Source: a virus. From it: 62,619 nucleotides of DNA. The notes beneath the pieces were generated by a model that searched no databases, had not been told where the DNA came from, and saw nothing but the letters and a program-made list of their open reading frames with translations. Made by a program: the position numbers and the translations under genes. Positions within the stretch are counted from its first letter, which is position 1. Each line of letters begins with the position of its first letter. This document shows positions 20,667-29,022 of the stretch, piece by piece. The stretch covers positions 1-62,619 of the IMG/VR virus record IMGVR_UViG_3300042565_002416; one strand, given 5' to 3'.

Positions 20667-22052
20667 ATGGGGGTAAATACAAGAATAAAACAAGATAACA
20701 CATATTTAAATTATTTAACTAGGGTTATTAATGATGGTGGTTCATATGAGCCAGTACCATTATATCAATATAAAGAACAATATGATAAATTACAATTATT
20801 TAATCCAGTATTATTTCTATTCCCATCAGCACAAAAAAATAATAATTTATACACTGTAACACCTAATAATTTAACAGGATTTACAATGTCAAGAACTAGT
20901 ACAGGGAATTATTTTAATAGAAATGGTAATCTACTAACTGCCCAAAATAATGAACCAAGATTATCTTATTTAGGATCAACAAGATTATTTCAGGGAGTTT
21001 TAATAGAACCATCCTCAACTAATAGGGTTTTAAATAATGTATCATATTCAGCGTCGTGGGATATATCCAACGTTCATCAAATAACGGATGATTTATTTTT
21101 ATTTAATTCAGGTAAGAATTTAAAAGTCCTTACGAATGATTCCATTAGTTCTAATGCAACATCTATGTGTATTAGACAAGGGATAACAATATTTTCAGGT
21201 GTAAATAGTTTATCATTTTATGTAAAACAAACAACATCACACGGCTCTATTAGTGTATGGGGATTTGAATCGGTTGTTGGTAGTTATAGTGTTAATTTTG
21301 ATGTTAACACTTTAACAGTGTCTAGAGTCCAAACAAGTGCGAGATATACAAATAGAATAGGTGGTGTAGTTCCTTTAGGTAATAATATTTTTTATTGTTA
21401 TGAGATTTTCACATCAAGTGTTAGCGGATCCACATCATTAGGTTTTAGTCCCACAACCTCAGGTTCTCAAACTATGGTTGCGGGTCAAGAAATATCAATA
21501 AGTTGTATTCAATTGGAGGGTCAATACCCAACGTCTTTTATACCAACAACAGGAACAAATGTAACAAGATCGGTGGATTCTTTAAGTTCACCTATACTAA
21601 ATTATAATACGAATCAGTGGTCAGTTTTTTTTGACATTGAATATTTATATGATTTTACAAAACCCGAAACTGCTGATGTTTCAGCCAATCCACTTATATG
21701 GTATTTTAGAAGATTAAATAACTCAGCCGTTAATTTTTGGAATCAAAACGCCCAACAAAATTTAGGTTCTTTTACCTTTTCACCTGCAAATAGTGTAAAA
21801 AGATTTAGGTGTATTATTTCTTTTAATGGTTCTACAATCAATACATTCATAAATGGGGTTAAAATCGGTGATCAAGTAACACCTACCAATCCAACACCAT
21901 TCCAAAACTTTTTAAATACTAATACTTATAGATTAGTAACAACTAAAGGTAATTTAATGGGAATGTTTGACGGCCCACATACGATTAGAAATATGGTTAT
22001 ATACGATTATCAATTAAATGATGAGCAATCAATAAACTTAACAAGATTTTAA
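20667..22052 (+). CDS. Phage tail protein with carbohydrate-binding-like domains
   Basis: A 461-residue protein. Residues about 75-120 follow a pattern seen in phage minor tail proteins: TGNYFNRNGNL, then NEPRLSYLG, then GVLIEPSSTNRVL. Residues 265-300 (SCIQLEGQYPTSFIPTTG) resemble the end of a carbohydrate-binding-like module. A concanavalin-like C-terminal half ends with IRNMVIYDYQLNDEQ. It is a plausible adhesin in the lectin run. It starts 2 nt after the stop of the propeller protein. The ligand is unknown. Confidence 0.65.
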   Translation: MGVNTRIKQDNTYLNYLTRVINDGGSYEPVPLYQYKEQYDKLQLFNPVLFLFPSAQKNNNLYTVTPNNLTGFTMSRTSTGNYFNRNGNLLTAQNNEPRLSYLGSTRLFQGVLIEPSSTNRVLNNVSYSASWDISNVHQITDDLFLFNSGKNLKVLTNDSISSNATSMCIRQGITIFSGVNSLSFYVKQTTSHGSISVWGFESVVGSYSVNFDVNTLTVSRVQTSARYTNRIGGVVPLGNNIFYCYEIFTSSVSGSTSLGFSPTTSGSQTMVAGQEISISCIQLEGQYPTSFIPTTGTNVTRSVDSLSSPILNYNTNQWSVFFDIEYLYDFTKPETADVSANPLIWYFRRLNNSAVNFWNQNAQQNLGSFTFSPANSVKRFRCIISFNGSTINTFINGVKIGDQVTPTNPTPFQNFLNTNTYRLVTTKGNLMGMFDGPHTIRNMVIYDYQLNDEQSINLTRF

Positions 22053-22056
22053 TTAT

Positions 22057-22746
22057 ATGATATACGGAACACCGACAACAGTTACAAATGGATTAGTATT
22101 ATATTTAGATGCAGCTAATTCTATTTCATATGTATCAGGTAGTACAATATGGAGAGATATTAGTGGTAATAATAATAATGGTACGTTAACTAATGGACCA
22201 ACATTTAATAGTAATAATGTGGGGAGTATTGTGTTTGATGGGGTGAATGATCGTATAGATCTTCCAAATGCAACATCTTTATGGACTTCAAATTTCACTA
22301 TTAATTTTTATATAAAAAGCAACCTACTTGGAAACCAATTTATATTCTCTAATGGAAGCTATGGGTCAGCTGCCACTAATATTTGGTTTAATGGCGGAGC
22401 GTTAAATCAGTTTAGTGTACATCTTCGTAGAACTGATGGGACTGGAGCTGTAGGGTATATTTTTACTCTACCAGCATTATATAATATTTTAGGTTACTAC
22501 TCAATAGTTTATAACGTAGGAGATAATACATTAAAACTACACCAAAATTCAAGTTTAGTGGAAAGTAAAAATACATCATTAGTAGACCCATCGTGGATGC
22601 CAAATGGTTGGAGGATAGGAAATTCTGATGGATGGACTAGTGTTAATGGTAACATATATAATTTCTCAATATACAACCGAGCACTCTCACAACAAGAAAT
22701 AACACAAAACTATAACGCAACAAAATCTCGTTTTAATCTATCATAA
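22057..22746 (+). CDS. LamG/concanavalin-like lectin domain protein
   Basis: A 229-residue paralogue of the gene at 8074: DGLVLYLDAANSISY near the start, IVFDGVNDRI in the middle and YNRALSQQEITQNYNATK at the end. The middle again diverges from its relatives. It is the last gene of the 10528-22746 lectin and fibre run and starts 5 nt after the previous stop. Having four intact or broken copies plus two partial relatives in one phage suggests a reservoir of alternative binding domains. Confidence 0.8.
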   Translation: MIYGTPTTVTNGLVLYLDAANSISYVSGSTIWRDISGNNNNGTLTNGPTFNSNNVGSIVFDGVNDRIDLPNATSLWTSNFTINFYIKSNLLGNQFIFSNGSYGSAATNIWFNGGALNQFSVHLRRTDGTGAVGYIFTLPALYNILGYYSIVYNVGDNTLKLHQNSSLVESKNTSLVDPSWMPNGWRIGNSDGWTSVNGNIYNFSIYNRALSQQEITQNYNATKSRFNLS

Positions 22747-22761
22747 TTTTAAAACAAGCCA

Positions 22762-22769
22762 TATTTATA
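22762..22769 (+). promoter_or_regulatory. Candidate late promoter motif TATTTATA
   Basis: TATTTATA lies 16 nt upstream of the start at 22786, in the short gap after the lectin run. It would drive the small protein and endolysin pair. Confidence 0.5.
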
Positions 22770-22785
22770 TAAAAAATAATAACAT

Positions 22786-23139
22786 ATGGCAGTACAAGTA
22801 ACAGGATTATTTCAAAATCCAGCAACAGGTTTGATTTACCAATCACCTTTATTAACATTAGTACCTCATTTAGAATATGCGGGTATTATTAATATGGATG
22901 TTCACATTGAAGGTAATGGAACAGTCCCTTATTCAAATGTAGATAGAACTACATTAACTTACAATACGGAAATTACTGATCCGTATAATCAATTAATTGA
23001 TGCGTTGGAAACAATGGTTATTAACAACCTTAAAGACGCTAACGAAATTAATCAAGGATCAACATTTGAAAAGACAGTTTCATTCCTAACAGAAATAAAT
23101 GAGGGAGAAAATCCATTTTCAAATGAGGAAGATAACTAG
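22786..23139 (+). CDS. Hypothetical protein paired with the endolysin
   Basis: A 117-residue acidic protein (MAVQVTGLFQNPATG...) with an extended, beta-rich appearance in the first half and a helical, Glu-rich end. No membrane segment, signal peptide or known motif is seen. It overlaps the endolysin start by 17 nt, so the two are probably translationally coupled. I do not recognise the family. A structural or lysis-related role is possible from position only. Confidence 0.6.
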   Translation: MAVQVTGLFQNPATGLIYQSPLLTLVPHLEYAGIINMDVHIEGNGTVPYSNVDRTTLTYNTEITDPYNQLIDALETMVINNLKDANEINQGSTFEKTVSFLTEINEGENPFSNEEDN

Positions 23140-23785
23140 AATTGTATTTCATTGTACAGGTGGTGCTCAATCCCAAACATTACAATCAATCCAAAATCAT
23201 TGGAGGAATGTGATGGGATGGAACTCGCCAGGTTATCACCATCTTATTATGCCTGATGGTACAATTCATAACTTACAACCAATTGAAAGACCATCAAATG
23301 GTGCCGCTGGTTTTAACGCCAATAGCATTCATATTTCATATGTTGGTGGTGTAGATTCCAATGGAAGAATATCTGATAACAGAACACCTCAACAAAGGGA
23401 AGAAATGAAAAAATTGGCTATAAGATATTATCAATTATATCCAAATGCTGATTTTATTGGTCATAGGGATTTATCGCCTGATAAGAATAGAGATGGTGTA
23501 ATAAGTCAAAATGAGTGGGTTAAAGCATGTCCATCATTCTCAGTTAAACAATGGTTAATTGATGAAAATATAATGGTAAATGTAAAACAACCAATTGTTA
23601 AGAAATCAATTAATACGAATGGTGGTAGTTTAAATATACGTTCAACCCCATTAATAGGTAATAATATAATTGGAACAATTCCTAATGGAATATCTGTAAT
23701 AGTGTTGGGTGTATCAGGTACATTTACTCAAGTTCAGGTAAATGATAAATTAATTGGATATGTGTCTAGTCAATTTATAAATTAG
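23123..23785 (+). CDS. N-acetylmuramoyl-L-alanine amidase endolysin (Amidase_2 plus SH3-like)
   Basis: A T7-lysozyme-type zinc amidase that cuts the amide bond between muramic acid and the stem peptide. Zinc ligands are the His in IVFHCTGG, the His in FIGHRDL and the Cys in KACPSF; the Tyr in SPGYHHLIM and the Lys two before the Cys match catalytic positions. Between the second His and the Cys lies a perfect EF-hand loop pattern, DKNRDGVISQNE. A C-terminal SH3b-like domain (SLNIRSTPLIG to YVSSQFIN) probably binds the wall. I chose ATG 23123 (220 residues) because MRKITRIVFH begins the domain; an alternative in-frame ATG is at 23099. No signal peptide or holin is seen. Confidence 0.88.
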   Translation: MRKITRIVFHCTGGAQSQTLQSIQNHWRNVMGWNSPGYHHLIMPDGTIHNLQPIERPSNGAAGFNANSIHISYVGGVDSNGRISDNRTPQQREEMKKLAIRYYQLYPNADFIGHRDLSPDKNRDGVISQNEWVKACPSFSVKQWLIDENIMVNVKQPIVKKSINTNGGSLNIRSTPLIGNNIIGTIPNGISVIVLGVSGTFTQVQVNDKLIGYVSSQFIN

Positions 23786-23809
23786 GGTTTTAAACTTTCA
23801 ATTTTAAGG

Positions 23810-23817
23810 TATTTATG
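23810..23817 (+). promoter_or_regulatory. Candidate late promoter motif TATTTATG
   Basis: A one-base variant of TATTTATA, 43 nt before the start at 23861, in the gap after the endolysin. Support is weaker than for the sites directly beside start codons. Confidence 0.4.
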
Positions 23818-23860
23818 ATTAACAACCTCATTAGCTAATTTAATGGGATTTTAAACTTAT

Positions 23861-26800
23861 ATGAGAATAGAAAATGGTAATTTAAACGTAAACGGAACAA
23901 CTAAAATTAATCAGTTGTTTGACTATGTTAATTCATCGGGAATAACAGGTCAAGTATTAACATCTGTTCCAAGTGGTGTTCAATGGAGTAATGTGGACGC
24001 TGTAATAACTGGTAGTACAACAGGTAAACTAAATATATCTGATTTTAATTCATTTACAGCATCAACTTTACCGAGCACATATTTTAGACAAAGTGGGAAT
24101 ACATTTGGTGTAACAGCTATATTAGGTACTAATGATAGTCAGGCTTTAAGTTTAATAACTTCAGGAACTTCTAGATTACTTATAACAAACACAGGAAGTG
24201 TTTCAGTACCAGGTACAATTAATGGATTATTAATTAGTAGAGGAAATGGTAATGTAGATACTAATATATCAATTGGAGCTACAACTAATTTTAGTAGTTC
24301 AGCAACTGGTACACATAATTTTGCTGCTGGAAATTTAGCTTTATCTAAACTCACATCCGGAAACCATAACACAGCATTAGGTTTAAATGCTTTAAGTAAT
24401 AATACAACCGGAAACCATAACACAGCAATTGGACAAGCTACTTTATTTACTAACACATCCGGAAACCATAACACAGCATTAGGTTTAAATGCTTTACGAC
24501 TTAATACAACCGGAGCTTATAACACAGCGATTGGAAATGGATCTTTAGAAAATAACGACACCGGAGTTCATAACACATCAATTGGAAGTCAAGCTTTACG
24601 ATATAACACAACCGGAGGTAATAATACTGCAATTGGAAATCAAGCTTTACGATCTAATACAACAGGTAACAATAATACTGCAATTGGTCTTGCTTCTTTA
24701 TTTACTAACGACACCGGAAACCATAACACAGCAATTGGATATTATTCATTACGATATAACACAACCGGAGGTAATAACACAGCAATCGGTTTTAGATCTT
24801 TAAAAAATAACACAGCCGGAAATTATAACACAGCAATTGGATATAGATCTTTAGAAAATAACGACACCGGAACCCATAACACCGCAATTGGAAAATATGC
24901 TTTACAAAGTAATACTACAGGCTATAATAATACAGCAATAGGAAATGCTGCTTTACGTTCTAACACAGCCGGAAATTATAACACAGCATTTGGTTTTCAA
25001 GCTTTATTTACTAACGACACCGGAAACCATAACACAGCAATTGGAAAATATGCTTTACGACTTAATACAACCGGAGCTTATAACACCGCAATTGGAAAAT
25101 ATGCTTTACAAAGTAATACTACAGGCTATAATAATACAGCAATAGGAAATGCTGCTTTACAAAGTAATACTATAGGTACACATAATACCGCAATAGGTCT
25201 TAATACTTTACGATATAACACAACCGGAGGTAATAACATAGCAATTGGATATAGATCTTTAGAAAATAACGACACCGGAGTTCTTAACACAGCAATAGGA
25301 CAAAATGCTTTACGATATAACACAACCGGTGTAAGTAACGCAGCAATTGGAAATCAAGCTTTACGATCTAATACAACAGGTAACGATAATACAGCAATTG
25401 GAAATGAATCTTTACAAGCTAATACAACCGGAAACCATAACACAGCAATTGGACAAGCTACTTTATTTACTAACACATCCGGAAACCATAACACAGCATT
25501 AGGTTTAAATGCTTTACGACTTAATACAACAGGTTCTAATAACATAGCAATTGGAAATGAATCTTTATATTCTAATACAACAGGTACTAGTAATACCGCA
25601 ATAGGTCTTAATACTTTACGAGCTAATACAACCGGAGGATATAACACAGCAATAGGTAGAGAAGCTTTAAGATATAACACAACCGGATCATCTAACACAG
25701 CAATTGGATACAATGCAGGAAGATTTATAGCGGATGGCTCAACAGCAAATGCAATAACTGATAACTCAATATTCATAGGAAGAAATACTAGAGTATTAGC
25801 AAATAATCAAACAAACCAAATTGTAATTGGTGATAGTGCTATAGGATTAGGAAGTAACACAGTAGTATTAGGAGATACTAATATAACTACAACAGCACTA
25901 AGAGGTAATGTAGGTATAGGAACATCAACCCCTTCACAAAGATTAGACGTTAATGGTGATGTTAGAATTAGAGGTGATATATTTGATAGTACAAATACTA
26001 GTGGTACAACAGGACAAGTTCTTACTAGTACTCCAAGTGGTATTCAATGGAGTAATGTAGATGCTGTAATAACTGGTAGTACAACAGATAAACTAAATAT
26101 ATCTGATTTTAATTCATTTACAGCTAATACTTTACCGAGCACATATTTTAGACAAAGTGGAAATACTTTTGGTGTAACAGCTTTATTAGGAACTAATGAT
26201 AATCAAGACTTAGCTTTTGAGACGAATGGAACTGTTAGAATGTCTGTTTTAAGTGGTGGTAATGTAGGTATAGGTACTAATAATCCATCCACTAAATTGA
26301 ATGTTAAAGGGGATTCTGGTGACATAATAAGATTTGAGGATACAGGGGGTGTTGCAGGGGTACTTGGAGCAACAGGTAGTGGTATAAATAGGATGTATCT
26401 AGGATACGGTGCTGAACATTTAAGTATCTTTTCTAGTGGTAATATAGGTATAGGAACAACATCTCCAACTTCAAGACTTCAAGTTAAAGGGGGTGGTTCC
26501 ACATCATCCACAACAGGATTAAGGGTTGAAGATAGTAACGGAATATCATCTTTGGTTATTAGAGATGATAGAAGAATAGGTATGGGTGTTGATAACCCTA
26601 GCACTCAATTACATATTAGTGGAACTTCATTAAGTAACCCATTATTGATAAACACAAGTGGTGGTACAACTGGTTTAGTAGTTAATAATAGTGGTAATGT
26701 AGGTATAGGAACAACATCGCCATCACACTTATTGGATGTACATGGGAATGCTAGGGTAATGGGTAATGGTTTAAATACTTATTTTAGAATACAATCAGAC

Positions 26801-28999
26801 GCATCAAACAGAGAATCCAGAATATTATTTATTAATCACGCTCAAAGATTTAATGTTGGAATACCTGCCAATACTAATAATTTTTCAATACAAAGTTCTA
26901 ATGGTGGAACACCAACATCAATAGGTGTGGATTTTAACACAGGTAATGTGGGTGTTGGTATATCAGATCCAAGTGCCCAATTACATATTAGTGGATTATC
27001 ATCATCATCGTTATTACAGGTTGGATCACCATCTAATTCAAATCTACTGGTTATTAGTGGTTCTAATAATATTGGTATTGCAATGCCACCATCTAATATT
27101 TCAACTTTAAGTATTAGGGCTTTGTCTTCGGCTGGTGGTAATTTCTCTCAAAGATGGTTTGAGCCTGATGGGGTGACTGAAGTTGCTAGAGTGAGAAACT
27201 CATCCTCTGTAGGTTTTGAAGTTTCTAGATTAGGTAATATTGGTACCTCTAACTTGCTTTTAGTAGGTAATCCAGGTATTATAATAAATCACGGTAATGG
27301 TAATAATGGTAGTATTACTTTAGGTGATACAACATCAACTGATTTTACCGTACCATTAGGAAGTGGTAATATAACTAATGTAGCCATATCAAGACCATTC
27401 AATCTTATTTCGGGTTCAAGTAATAATAATTTAACAGGTTTATTAATAAATAATATTGTTAATTCAACCGGGTCTACTAATACAACATATAAAGCACTAC
27501 ATATAAGACCAACAGTACACCCTTCGGTATCTTTATATAATTCAATCGAAACCGAATCGGGTAATGTAATATTTAATGGTGGTAACGTTGGACTTGGTGT
27601 GACAACACCATTAGCGGAATTACATATTAGTGGAACATCGGCATTTAATCCATTATTAATTAATACTAGTGGTGGAACAACTGGTTTAGTGGTTAATAAT
27701 ACAGGTAATGTAGGTGTTGGTACTAATACTCCAGTACAAAATCTTGAAGTAATAGGAACAAGTTACTTTAGTGGAAGAATGGGGATAGGAGCATCTTATC
27801 CTAGTAACTCAGTTGGTCTTGCAGTCACAAGTCAAATTACAGGAAGTGTTATTGCTTATGGAATAGCCCAAAGAGGATACGTGCAGAATGATGTTACATT
27901 ATATGCTGGCGGTATTCAAAGTCAACTTAATAAAACAGGTGCAGGAACTTTACCTGCATATTATAATTTCTTAGTAAATGGTGGTGGGTCTATTGCTGGT
28001 TCAGTTACTAGTCAGATGGGTTATACTGTGTTATCTAACTTTACTGAGGCCACAAACAACTATGGATTTTACGGAGATTTAGCTTCCGCAACAGGAGTTT
28101 GGAACCTTTATATGAATGGTACTGCTGATAATTATTTAGCTGGAAGATTAGGTATAGGAACAACATCTCCAACAGCTCGTTTACAAGTTAAAGGTGCTGG
28201 TGCTACATCATCCACAACAGGATTAAGGGTTGAAGATAGTAACGGAATATCATCTTTGGTTATTAGAGATGATAGAACAATAGGTGTTGGTATTGATAAC
28301 CCAAGTGCTCAGTTCCATATTTCCGGTAATACATCATCAAGTAATCCATTATTAGTTAATACTAGTGGCGGTACTGTTGCGTTATCTGTTAATAATTTAG
28401 GTAATGTTGGTATAGGTACTAGTACTCCTAGTGCTAGATTTCAAGTTAGAGGTTTAGGTGATAGCTCAATTTGGATAACTAGTGAGGATTTTAATGCAGG
28501 TACAAATACAGGTACAGTAGTTAGATTAGGAACTACAAACTCAACAGGTAATAGCGCTGGAACGATTGATGTACTAAACTCAGGTATTTCTGGATTAAGC
28601 GGAAACTTAACATTAGCTAGGTTCGGTGGTAATGTAGGTATAGGAACATCAACACCAGCATTTACATTAGACGTTAATGGAACAGCAAGAGCTACAACAT
28701 TATTAGAAACATCATCCGAAAGATATAAAATAAATATTATACCATTACCAAGTCAATTAGATACCATTAATAAATTAAACCCTGTTACATTTAATTGGAA
28801 AGATGAAACAAAAGGAAATGGGATACAATATGGTTTAATCGCTGAAGAAGTACTAAACATAATACCTGATGCGGTTGAAACCAATGATGATGGAACAGCT
28901 GAAGCTATTTCATATACAAAATTAGTTCCAATTTTAATAAAAGCCGTTCAAGAACTTCAAATGGAGGTAAATGAACTAAAAGAAAAATTAAATAAATAA
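23861..28999 (+). CDS. Tail fibre with 17-residue repeats and C-terminal S74 chaperone
   Basis: A 1712-residue protein. The N-terminal linker (GQVLTSVPSGVQWSNVDAV) is shared with the other fibres. Then come 28 tandem repeats of GNHNTAIGxxALxxNTT (nt 24304-25734), many GIGTxxP modules (nt 25910-28680), and a C-terminal intramolecular chaperone of the peptidase S74 family. The chaperone has the expected Ser...Lys pair five apart in SSERYK (Ser codon at 28712) plus GLIAEEV. S74 domains guide trimer folding and then cut themselves off, here releasing about 95 residues. An internal exact duplication links 26501-26574 with 28205-28278. High confidence for a tail fibre; the receptor is unknown. Confidence 0.9.
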   Translation: MRIENGNLNVNGTTKINQLFDYVNSSGITGQVLTSVPSGVQWSNVDAVITGSTTGKLNISDFNSFTASTLPSTYFRQSGNTFGVTAILGTNDSQALSLITSGTSRLLITNTGSVSVPGTINGLLISRGNGNVDTNISIGATTNFSSSATGTHNFAAGNLALSKLTSGNHNTALGLNALSNNTTGNHNTAIGQATLFTNTSGNHNTALGLNALRLNTTGAYNTAIGNGSLENNDTGVHNTSIGSQALRYNTTGGNNTAIGNQALRSNTTGNNNTAIGLASLFTNDTGNHNTAIGYYSLRYNTTGGNNTAIGFRSLKNNTAGNYNTAIGYRSLENNDTGTHNTAIGKYALQSNTTGYNNTAIGNAALRSNTAGNYNTAFGFQALFTNDTGNHNTAIGKYALRLNTTGAYNTAIGKYALQSNTTGYNNTAIGNAALQSNTIGTHNTAIGLNTLRYNTTGGNNIAIGYRSLENNDTGVLNTAIGQNALRYNTTGVSNAAIGNQALRSNTTGNDNTAIGNESLQANTTGNHNTAIGQATLFTNTSGNHNTALGLNALRLNTTGSNNIAIGNESLYSNTTGTSNTAIGLNTLRANTTGGYNTAIGREALRYNTTGSSNTAIGYNAGRFIADGSTANAITDNSIFIGRNTRVLANNQTNQIVIGDSAIGLGSNTVVLGDTNITTTALRGNVGIGTSTPSQRLDVNGDVRIRGDIFDSTNTSGTTGQVLTSTPSGIQWSNVDAVITGSTTDKLNISDFNSFTANTLPSTYFRQSGNTFGVTALLGTNDNQDLAFETNGTVRMSVLSGGNVGIGTNNPSTKLNVKGDSGDIIRFEDTGGVAGVLGATGSGINRMYLGYGAEHLSIFSSGNIGIGTTSPTSRLQVKGGGSTSSTTGLRVEDSNGISSLVIRDDRRIGMGVDNPSTQLHISGTSLSNPLLINTSGGTTGLVVNNSGNVGIGTTSPSHLLDVHGNARVMGNGLNTYFRIQSDASNRESRILFINHAQRFNVGIPANTNNFSIQSSNGGTPTSIGVDFNTGNVGVGISDPSAQLHISGLSSSSLLQVGSPSNSNLLVISGSNNIGIAMPPSNISTLSIRALSSAGGNFSQRWFEPDGVTEVARVRNSSSVGFEVSRLGNIGTSNLLLVGNPGIIINHGNGNNGSITLGDTTSTDFTVPLGSGNITNVAISRPFNLISGSSNNNLTGLLINNIVNSTGSTNTTYKALHIRPTVHPSVSLYNSIETESGNVIFNGGNVGLGVTTPLAELHISGTSAFNPLLINTSGGTTGLVVNNTGNVGVGTNTPVQNLEVIGTSYFSGRMGIGASYPSNSVGLAVTSQITGSVIAYGIAQRGYVQNDVTLYAGGIQSQLNKTGAGTLPAYYNFLVNGGGSIAGSVTSQMGYTVLSNFTEATNNYGFYGDLASATGVWNLYMNGTADNYLAGRLGIGTTSPTARLQVKGAGATSSTTGLRVEDSNGISSLVIRDDRTIGVGIDNPSAQFHISGNTSSSNPLLVNTSGGTVALSVNNLGNVGIGTSTPSARFQVRGLGDSSIWITSEDFNAGTNTGTVVRLGTTNSTGNSAGTIDVLNSGISGLSGNLTLARFGGNVGIGTSTPAFTLDVNGTARATTLLETSSERYKINIIPLPSQLDTINKLNPVTFNWKDETKGNGIQYGLIAEEVLNIIPDAVETNDDGTAEAISYTKLVPILIKAVQELQMEVNELKEKLNK
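24304..25734 (+). repeat. 28 coding tandem repeats of 51 bp
   Basis: Unit G-N-H-N-T-A-I-G-x-x-A-L-x-x-N-T-T, 17 residues with no internal indels from GTHNFAAG to GSSNTAIGYNAG. Some units are nearly identical in DNA, for example the block around 24405-24505 and the one around 25425-25525. The array contains no cysteine, unlike the 45-bp arrays. Confidence 0.95.
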
Positions 29000-29007
29000 A
29001 AGATTTG

Positions 29008-29015
29008 TATTTATA
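29008..29015 (+). promoter_or_regulatory. Candidate late promoter motif TATTTATA
   Basis: TATTTATA ends 7 nt before the ATG at 29023, with only GTTATAT between. If the motif is a -10 type element, the transcript would begin at or just before the start codon. Confidence 0.55.
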
Positions 29016-29022
29016 GTTATAT

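Noticed and set aside
24304-25734. CRISPR-like regular repeats
   Set aside because: The 51-bp and 45-bp units are contiguous, in frame and coding, with no unique spacers or leader.
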